In this document: positions 1 to 4,234 of the stretch, one piece after another | Position numbering within the stretch: position 1 is the stretch's first letter | Layout of the letters: the number at the start of each line of letters is the position of its first letter | NCBI GenBank assembly: GCA_028823075.1 | Contig: JAPKCE010000117.1 | Location: forward strand, 1 to 6,286 | DNA from: Myxococcota bacterium | Lineage (GTDB): Bacteria; Myxococcota; UBA4151 | Direction of reading: 5' to 3' | DNA length: 6,286 nt | Program-made: the position numbers and the translations under genes | The notes under the pieces: generated by a model | Databases searched by the model: none | Told to the model about the DNA's origin: nothing | What the model saw: only the letters and a program-made list of their open reading frames with translations

Positions 1-444
1 GTTTAATCGATCCCGATAAAGACGAGCGCGCACCCAAACGTCTGGCCGTTTAGGGTCCACATCGGGCCGCGTACCGGTGTCTTTTCGCAAGCGATCGCAG
101 ACACCATCTTTGATGAGTTGACCCACGAAAATGCGATGGTTCAGCTTACTACCGGCTACGCTGGCGTCGACAGCGAAGGTGCATCCGCGGGGGATATGAC
201 GCTTCCAGTCAATGGCCATCGACGTTTGTTTAACTTGCCGCTCGTCGCCGCCGGGTCCCTCGCCGAGCGGTACCAAGATACGTTCCGCTAGGCGGCTCTC
301 GATGTTGGCGCGCCACAGTAAGATATCGCCGCCAAAAGCTTCGACGCCGCGGGAGGCAGCATGCACTTTGGTGGCTCCGAGCCGCCTCAGTTCTTCGGCG
401 AGTAGGCTCTCGAGCCCAGGGGCACAGGTGGCAAAGATTTTCAT
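1..444 (-). CDS. rlmL: 23S rRNA (guanine-N2) methyltransferase RlmL, N-terminal THUMP part (partial)
   Basis: Only the first 148 residues are present; the gene leaves the window at position 1. The protein starts MKIFATCAPGLESLLAEEL, the usual N-terminus of the RlmL/YcbY family (E. coli: FASTARGLEELLKTEL). It continues with LWRANIESRLAERILVPLGE (E. coli: SLMWSRLASRIMLPLGE), MAIDW, CTFAVDASV, a KDGVCDRLR helix and TRPDVDPKRPDVWVRARL, all typical of the THUMP RNA-binding domain. In known RlmL this domain precedes a Rossmann methyltransferase domain that makes m2G2445 in 23S rRNA; that catalytic part lies outside the window. The ATG at 444 overlaps the rlmK stop (ATGA) and has GGAG five bases upstream, inside the rlmK end, which suggests translational coupling. 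Family assignment is firm; whether the catalytic domain is intact cannot be seen. Confidence 0.9.
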   Translation of the reverse strand, partial: MKIFATCAPGLESLLAEELRRLGATKVHAASRGVEAFGGDILLWRANIESRLAERILVPLGEGPGGDERQVKQTSMAIDWKRHIPRGCTFAVDASVAGSKLNHRIFVGQLIKDGVCDRLRKDTGTRPDVDPKRPDVWVRARLYRDRLN

Positions 445-1376
445 AGCTTCTCCAAACGCCAGAGCTGGTGAGCCCGGCGGTCGCGGAAATCATCGGGAAT
501 GGATGCCTCTGACATCGGCTCGATACGCCAGCTCGACTCCAGCCCTTCAGCCAAATTAAAGCGACGGTTGTTGGTCGAAAAATAGACGGCGCCACCCGGC
601 TTTAAACAGCGCCAGGCGCCGCTGAGCATCTGGCGATGATCGCGCTGCACATCGAGGGTGCCTTCCATCGACTTGCTGTTCGAAAAGGTCGGGGGGTCGA
701 GCACCACCAGGTCGAAATAATTACCCGGCGCATGCGGAAGGTAATCGAGCACATCAGTTTTTAGCATCTGGTGGCGTAAACCGACGCGCATCCCGTTGAG
801 TTGAAGGTTTCGCGTAGCCCAATCGAGGTAGGTCGTTGACAGGTCGACACTGATCGTTTCTGCCGCTCCGCCGGCTGCGGCATGCACGGTAAAAGCACCG
901 GTGTAAGCGAATAAATTGAGTAACTTCTTACCCTCTGCCTGGGCACCGATCCATTGCCGAGCCGGCCGGTTATCGAGGAACAAACCGGTGTCCAAATAGT
1001 CGCTCAGGTTAACTTCGAATTTGAGTCCCGCTTCGCTGACGATGCGCTTAGCGCCGCCCGCATCCAGAGCCTGATACTGGGTCTCCCCCTTTTGGCGTGC
1101 CCGGCTTTTCAAAAAGCAATCCTGCTCTGCCACACCTAAAGCCGCACCGAGTTCCAACAGCAAACTTTTGGCTTCCCCCGGCTCAAGTTCGCGTTTTCGC
1201 TGGAAGACAGCGGCGTGCAGCGCGCCCTCGTACCAATCAATGGCCATCGGCAGTTCGGGGATGTCGCGATCGTACAAACGGTAGCAAGACACCGATTCCC
1301 GGCGTAGCCACGGTTTGAGCATGCGGCGGTTTTTTCGCACCCTATTTATCAGCATCTCGGCGCGCAAATCAGCCAT
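441..1376 (-). CDS. rlmK: stand-alone 23S rRNA (guanine-N7) methyltransferase RlmK
   Basis: A 311-residue class I SAM-dependent methyltransferase matching the C-terminal half of E. coli RlmKL, which forms m7G2069 in 23S rRNA. Visible landmarks: AEMLINRVRKN (6-16) and CYRLYDRDIPELPMAIDWY (31-49), like the start of the E. coli RlmK domain; FLKSRARQKGETQYQ (88-102); NLSDYLDTGLFLDNRPAR (123-140); SAM-binding motif I NLFAYTGAFTVHA (154-166); acidic motif II SVDLS with D178; catalytic-loop motif IV DPPTFSNSK (227-235); and DVQRDH (242-247). The ATG at 1376 has AAGGA nine bases upstream and gives the family N-terminus MADLRAEM. A GTG 51 bases further upstream is open but adds unrelated residues. The gene directly precedes rlmL with a 4-bp overlap, the reverse of the order in the fused enzyme. 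The RlmI family is related, but the DPPTFSNSK to DVQRDH stretch fits RlmK best. Confidence 0.92.
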   Translation of the reverse strand: MADLRAEMLINRVRKNRRMLKPWLRRESVSCYRLYDRDIPELPMAIDWYEGALHAAVFQRKRELEPGEAKSLLLELGAALGVAEQDCFLKSRARQKGETQYQALDAGGAKRIVSEAGLKFEVNLSDYLDTGLFLDNRPARQWIGAQAEGKKLLNLFAYTGAFTVHAAAGGAAETISVDLSTTYLDWATRNLQLNGMRVGLRHQMLKTDVLDYLPHAPGNYFDLVVLDPPTFSNSKSMEGTLDVQRDHRQMLSGAWRCLKPGGAVYFSTNNRRFNLAEGLESSWRIEPMSEASIPDDFRDRRAHQLWRLEKL

Positions 1377-1456
1377 GGGCTCGCATCCTTGAAACGGCGA
1401 TGCGGCGCCTATGCCCGATAATTTCACTTTTGGGTCTTTTTACCCTGCGAGAGGCC

Positions 1457-1484
1457 TTGGCCCGAACTCTTGCCTGTGTTAAAT
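1457..1484 (+). promoter_or_regulatory. possible sigma70-type promoter for the small acidic ORF
   Basis: In the 144-bp divergent gap between rlmK and the small plus-strand gene, TTGGCC (1457-1462) and TTAAAT (1479-1484) are separated by 16 bases. Each hexamer matches the consensus at four of six positions. A start site near 1491 would leave a leader of about 30 nt before the ATG at 1521, which fits the ribosome-binding site seen there. No comparably clear promoter is visible on the opposite strand for rlmK. This is pattern matching only, and bacteria of this group do not always follow E. coli consensus. Confidence 0.28.
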
Positions 1485-1520
1485 CCCCCCAAGGCCAGTC
1501 GGCCGTGAAAAGGGATATCG

Positions 1521-1685
1521 ATGGTGTTCGAACATCTACAGCGCATCTTGAACGACGAGGAACTCGAGGCTTTTGGCTTTATACAGCCCGCTTCGCCAAA
1601 GGAAGAAGACATTCCTCTGGCCGATGATCCAAGCTACGACTTCAGCGAAGTACCAACGGTTGAAATCGAAGGGCCAAACCCTTAA
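1521..1685 (+). CDS. small acidic protein, 54 aa, unknown function
   Basis: This short reading frame encodes 54 residues beginning MVFEHLQRILNDEELEAFGF and ending TVEIEGPNP. I do not recognise a family. The first 20 residues look amphipathic-helical. Residues 23-54 are rich in Pro, Asp and Glu and probably disordered. Fourteen Asp/Glu against two Arg/Lys give a net charge near -12. Support for a real gene: a good ribosome-binding site (AAAAGGGA, AGGG six bases before ATG), an in-frame TGA at 1506 that fixes the start near 1521, a plausible promoter upstream, and a frame that fills the otherwise empty space between rlmK and sufE. Its TAA overlaps the sufE TAA on the other strand within one TTAA palindrome (1682-1685). 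A GTG at 1524 is an alternative start. The main doubt is its short length. Confidence 0.6.
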   Translation: MVFEHLQRILNDEELEAFGFIQPASPKEEDIPLADDPSYDFSEVPTVEIEGPNP

Positions 1686-2080
1686 TCGAGGGCTGCCCGC
1701 TTCATTACCCCGATCATCGAGTAAAAACCGTTGCGCCGGTTGGGCGATAAGTTCGCGGCCAAGCCGAGTTGAGCGAAGGCCGCTTCGAGGTCGTAATCAA
1801 CAACTTCTGCGGGCGTTTTCCCAACCAGAGCCAGGAAAAGAACGGCGATCAAACCGCGCACGATGGCTGCATCGCTGTCGCCCTCGTAGACCATCAAACC
1901 ATTCACCCTGCTCGAGCGAACCCAGACCTGACTCATGCAGCCGGTGACTTTATAAAAATCTTCACGCAACCCAGCCGGCGCCGGCGGCAAGGCTTTACCC
2001 AGATCGATAATGATGGCGTAACGATCCATCCAATCGGGCATCATCGCAAAGGCTTCACGTAACTCGTCGAGATTTTCCAT
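1682..2080 (-). CDS. sufE: SufE family Fe-S cluster assembly sulfur acceptor
   Basis: A 132-residue protein of normal SufE length (E. coli SufE is about 138). SufE takes persulfide sulfur from the cysteine desulfurase SufS, stimulates it, and passes sulfur to the SufBCD scaffold in the cytoplasm. Visible: an N-terminal helix with MMPDWMDRYAIIIDLGKALPP (13-33); the signature KVTGCMSQVWV (44-54) with the sulfur-accepting cysteine at Cys48 (E. coli: GCQSQVW); a hydrophobic helix IVRGLIAVLFLALVGKTPAEV; and the C-terminal LSPNRRNGFYSMIGVMK that matches the family's LTPSR..G...MI end. The start ATG at 2080 has a GAGGGAG stretch a few bases upstream. No sufS or sufBCD is in the window, so it appears solitary here. 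CsdE, which partners CsdA, belongs to the same family and cannot be excluded. Confidence 0.95.
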   Translation of the reverse strand: MENLDELREAFAMMPDWMDRYAIIIDLGKALPPAPAGLREDFYKVTGCMSQVWVRSSRVNGLMVYEGDSDAAIVRGLIAVLFLALVGKTPAEVVDYDLEAAFAQLGLAANLSPNRRNGFYSMIGVMKRAALD

Positions 2081-2094
2081 GGCGCTCCCTCAGC

Positions 2095-2108
2095 ATAGGG
2101 TGCCCTAT
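2095..2108. promoter_or_regulatory. perfect 14-bp palindrome upstream of sufE
   Basis: ATAGGG and CCCTAT are perfect inverted arms separated by TG, located 15-28 bp upstream of the sufE ATG in the 86-bp divergent gap between sufE and the small lipoprotein gene. On the sufE strand a weak -10-like TATGCT overlaps its edge, so a bound protein could block the promoter. It could equally be a small mRNA hairpin next to the ribosome-binding site. The outer ATA...TAT recalls type 1 IscR sites, but the palindrome is much shorter and lacks their central sequence, so I do not name a regulator. Confidence 0.35.
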
Positions 2109-2131
2109 CCAACAAGGAAAACCTCGATCAC

Positions 2132-2160
2132 TTGCCAGCCTAGGCATCCTCCCCCATCCT
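2132..2160 (+). promoter_or_regulatory. weak promoter-like pair that would give a leaderless mRNA
   Basis: TTGCCA (2132-2137, five of six consensus bases) is followed after 17 bp by CATCCT (2155-2160, only three of six). A start seven bases later would fall on the A of the ATG at 2167, making the transcript leaderless. This fits the absence of a Shine-Dalgarno sequence just before that ATG (the preceding bases are CCCATCCTGAACGT). The -10 match is poor, so the call is tentative. Confidence 0.2.
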
Positions 2161-2166
2161 GAACGT

Positions 2167-2592
2167 ATGCTTCGACTCTTTCTCCTCATTTTATGCAGCG
2201 GCTGCGGCAACGACCTAATCGCCAGTGCCAACAGCGACTGCGCGGGCCAAAGCGACAATTGCCAAGCTAAAACCGCGTCGGGCCTGCTCTACTTGGACAC
2301 CGGAAACCTACCGAGCAGCAGCAACGGCGAGGCGCGCCTTATACTTTGTTCGAGCCCACCCGACGGCGTCTGCCAAGAAACAAGGTTGGAGCTCCGCTTT
2401 GAGGGGGGGCCACTCACGGCTGATGTCGACCCGGGCTTTAATGCTGAAAGCGGCTGGAAAGTGCGTTTCTCTGAGCTCAGCGTGGGTTGGGTGGAGTCTT
2501 CGGCTATGATCGTTTTGAATGGCCGGCTCGGGCAGCTTGAATTCGTCTTTGACCCCGACGAGGAACTGAGTCCCAGCCTGGAAATTAGATAA
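2167..2592 (+). CDS. small putative lipoprotein, 141 aa, unknown function
   Basis: I do not recognise a family. The N-terminus MLRLFLLILCSGCGND has a short basic n-region, a hydrophobic run (4-9) and a lipobox-like CSGC with Cys13 as probable lipidated residue; Cys at the -3 position is atypical, so secretion by ordinary signal peptidase is the alternative. The mature part contains two closely spaced cysteine pairs (25/32 and 61/69), suggesting two disulfides, and alternating hydrophobic stretches (GLLYLDTG, EARLILC, TRLELRFEG, SAMIVLNG, LEFVFD) consistent with a small beta-sandwich. No transmembrane helix follows the signal. There is no good ribosome-binding site before ATG 2167 and no better in-frame start nearby. 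It faces lipoprotein A and shares its terminator. Possibly a surface or periplasmic binding module; function unknown. Confidence 0.62.
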   Translation: MLRLFLLILCSGCGNDLIASANSDCAGQSDNCQAKTASGLLYLDTGNLPSSSNGEARLILCSSPPDGVCQETRLELRFEGGPLTADVDPGFNAESGWKVRFSELSVGWVESSAMIVLNGRLGQLEFVFDPDEELSPSLEIR

Positions 2593-2595
2593 AAG

Positions 2596-2620
2596 AAAGG
2601 CCCGCACGAGGCGGGCCTTT
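2596..2620. terminator. bidirectional Rho-independent terminator
   Basis: A perfect 10-bp inverted repeat, AAAGGCCCGC (2596-2605) and GCGGGCCTTT (2611-2620), encloses a 5-nt loop ACGAG. It lies 3 bp after the stop of the plus-strand lipoprotein and 24 bp past the stop of the minus-strand lipoprotein A. On the minus strand the stem ends in CTTT followed by CTTTTAT, a good U-tract; on the plus strand the tail is only CTTTC. It therefore ends the minus-strand lipoprotein unit well and probably serves both convergent genes. Confidence 0.9.
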
Positions 2621-2644
2621 CAAATCGATCATCGCTAATAAGGC

Positions 2645-4138
2645 TTAGCGGCGACGCATGGGTCCGGTATGAACACCGCAGCGTGCCCAGGTACCAGTCA
2701 CCTCTTCGGATTGCCCCGTGGAGCTGAGACGAAGGTAGTAGGTGCCCGCCGTTTGGCCATCGATCTGAGCGATGAAGATCCCCTCATCGCCCTCGTCCTG
2801 ACCGCCGACAACCTCGTCGCTAGCGTTGCGTAACTCTGCTCGCAGGCCGAGCACGCCCGAACCCCCGGAAGCCGAACCGCAAGCGACTGAGACGGCCAGA
2901 CCGTCGGCTAATTCGAAGCTGAAGTAGTCCACGTCATCAACGCCCATATTTGCAAGGATGAAGTAGCGGGTGGAATCAGCCTGAACGTTGGGCGCAAGTT
3001 GTTGCGCGGTTTCCAAAGTGGCGTTGTCTTCCGAAATCTCAAGCGGATTATCGCCAACGAGGCCGAACTTCAAAGCGTAGAAATCGTTGCTTCCTGCACC
3101 GCCATCGCCGCGAGCGATCCACAGCAGGTAATCACCGATCGCTAAACCACCGGGGCCCACTTCGTCAGTTTTGCCAGCGTGAGTGATGCGCGCCACCACG
3201 TCGCCATCGCTGTTGGTCACCCACATGCGCGAGCCCGTAGCGGTCGAACCGTAACCATCGGTGCCTGTGGGCATGATCTGGGCGTTGAAATGTACCTTTT
3301 CGGCGTCTGCGACGCTGAACGAGAACACATCAACATCGGTTTCATTATCGAAACCACCGAGAATCATGGACTTTCCATCCTCTAACGGGACGGCAGAGTC
3401 GGCTTCGTTGCCGGCCTCTTCAGCGTAGATAGCGCCGCCGCCGATTTCTTCGGTGGAGAGCACGTTAATGAACAAGGTGTAGGTGTAATCGCGCTGGCCT
3501 TCGGCCGTTTCGTTCTGCCAGGAACTCCATTCTTGAACCTGCATATAGTAGGTGCCAGCGCCGGGCAGGCGAGTCAGAAGCTGCGAATCGGTGTTGCGAC
3601 GAGGGTGGGCGTCGTCGTTCTCGGCGATCTGGTTACCGTCGGCATCGTATAAGGTAATAACGGTGTCGATCTTAGTCGAGTCATCGTCCGCGTTGGCCGA
3701 GGTCCCCGCGGCGACCCAATCACCCTCTTCAGCGTCGAAGCGGTACCAGTCGACGTCGCCAGGTGTAGCGATAACGCCTTCGACCTGATTGCCCTCAATG
3801 ATTTGAGCGGTCTCACGGGTGTCGTTGTTGTCGGCTACATCTTCGCTGTCGCAGCGGTTGTCGCAACCGTCGCCCGGGATGGTGTTGCCATCGTCGCATT
3901 CTTCATCGCCACTCACCACGCCATCGCCGCAGCGTGCGTCATCTTCGTCTTGGCATAGACGATCGCAACCGTCGCGGTTGCGGGTGTTGTTATCGTCGCA
4001 TTGCTCACCGTCTTCGACGATGCCGTTGCCGCAGGTGCCAGTGGGACCAGCGTCAGATGCGGGGCCCGGGCCGGGCTCGGCCTCAGCACAGGCAAGGGCG
4101 GAGACGGCGAGGGCAAGAATCATCCAATTAAGCTTCAT
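2645..4138 (-). CDS. lipoprotein A: DUF4215 cysteine-rich repeats plus three PPC-like domains
   Basis: A 497-residue predicted surface lipoprotein. The start MKLNWMILALAVSALAC has a hydrophobic signal and a lipobox ending at Cys17; the next residue is Ala, not the Asp inner-membrane retention signal of E. coli, so outer-membrane placement is likely. A Gly/Pro linker follows, then two myxococcal cysteine-rich repeats (36-62 and 70-96), each with four cysteines. Three PPC-like beta-sandwich domains occupy roughly 103-228, 240-362 and 370-490, marked by DVDWYRF, DTVITLYD.DGN.IAENDD and YYMQVQE; DVDVFSF and GSNDFYAL; and DVDYFSFELA and GTYYLRLS. Cys420 and Cys487 in the last domain probably pair. 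Many Asp clusters hint at metal binding. The ATG at 4138 has GGAG five bases upstream; in-frame TTG/GTG starts upstream would spoil the signal peptide. No catalytic domain is visible. It is a paralogue of its upstream neighbour, and the exact role is unknown. Confidence 0.88.
   Translation of the reverse strand: MKLNWMILALAVSALACAEAEPGPGPASDAGPTGTCGNGIVEDGEQCDDNNTRNRDGCDRLCQDEDDARCGDGVVSGDEECDDGNTIPGDGCDNRCDSEDVADNNDTRETAQIIEGNQVEGVIATPGDVDWYRFDAEEGDWVAAGTSANADDDSTKIDTVITLYDADGNQIAENDDAHPRRNTDSQLLTRLPGAGTYYMQVQEWSSWQNETAEGQRDYTYTLFINVLSTEEIGGGAIYAEEAGNEADSAVPLEDGKSMILGGFDNETDVDVFSFSVADAEKVHFNAQIMPTGTDGYGSTATGSRMWVTNSDGDVVARITHAGKTDEVGPGGLAIGDYLLWIARGDGGAGSNDFYALKFGLVGDNPLEISEDNATLETAQQLAPNVQADSTRYFILANMGVDDVDYFSFELADGLAVSVACGSASGGSGVLGLRAELRNASDEVVGGQDEGDEGIFIAQIDGQTAGTYYLRLSSTGQSEEVTGTWARCGVHTGPMRRR
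3851..4033 (-). repeat. two in-frame 81-bp cysteine-rich repeat units (lipoprotein A)
   Basis: Two copies of a 27-codon unit occupy 3953-4033 and 3851-3931, separated by 21 bp. Each encodes C-G-(N/D)-G-x-V-x5-E-x-C-D-D-x-N-x5-D-G-C-D-x-x-C, four cysteines at equal spacing. The DNA copies are clearly similar but diverged, so this is an old coding duplication and not a recent tandem repeat or CRISPR. In this family the cysteines are taken to form disulfides in a small knot-like module. Confidence 0.85.
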
Positions 4139-4165
4139 GTTCACTCCAAAAGTTAGCGGGTGCGG

Positions 4166-4187
4166 GCTGGGGGATATCACCTCCAGC
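4166..4187 (-). promoter_or_regulatory. leader hairpin enclosing an extended Shine-Dalgarno-like sequence
   Basis: In the 96-bp gap between the two lipoprotein genes, read on the minus strand, GCTGGAGG and CCCCCAGC form an 8-position stem (one A:C mismatch) around a TGATAT loop. The 5' arm and loop contain GGAGGTGAT (4176-4184), a near-complete complement of the 16S rRNA tail, yet the true start codon is 37 nt further on and has its own GGAG. No ATG follows at normal spacing. It could be a ribosome standby or sequestered site, a relic of an older start, or chance. There is no U-tract, so it is not a terminator. Confidence 0.3.
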
Positions 4188-4234
4188 GGCTGCGGCAAGG
4201 TAAAGCTGTATCGGACGTTTTGCGTATCCGCGCC

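Noticed and set aside
209..1250. A shared 13-bp string TCAATGGCCATCG in rlmL (near 209) and rlmK (near 1238), both encoding MAIDW
   Set aside because: A short chance match of common codons; the flanking protein sequences are unrelated parts of two different domains.
1377..1427. Upstream GTG start adding 17 residues to RlmK
   Set aside because: The downstream ATG at 1376 has AAGGA at good spacing and begins at the family-typical N-terminus; the added residues resemble nothing in the family.
1432..1445. Small inverted repeat GGGT...ACCC around a T-run upstream of rlmK
   Set aside because: A 4-bp stem with a 6-nt loop is too short to support an operator or terminator call.
1424..1612. Minus-strand 62-aa frame upstream of rlmK
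   Set aside because: It overlaps the better-supported plus-strand small gene, is Ser/Lys-rich without motifs, and has no convincing start.
2308..2607. Minus-strand 99-aa open frame opposite the small lipoprotein gene, starting in MRAFLLSNFQ
   Set aside because: Its start lies inside the terminator hairpin, it has no domain-like features, and the opposite strand has the signal peptide and cysteine pairs.
3851..4033. Regular repeats that might be taken for a CRISPR or tandem-repeat array
   Set aside because: There are only two diverged copies per gene, in frame, encoding the known cysteine-rich repeat; unit and gap lengths match protein modules, not repeat-spacer structure.
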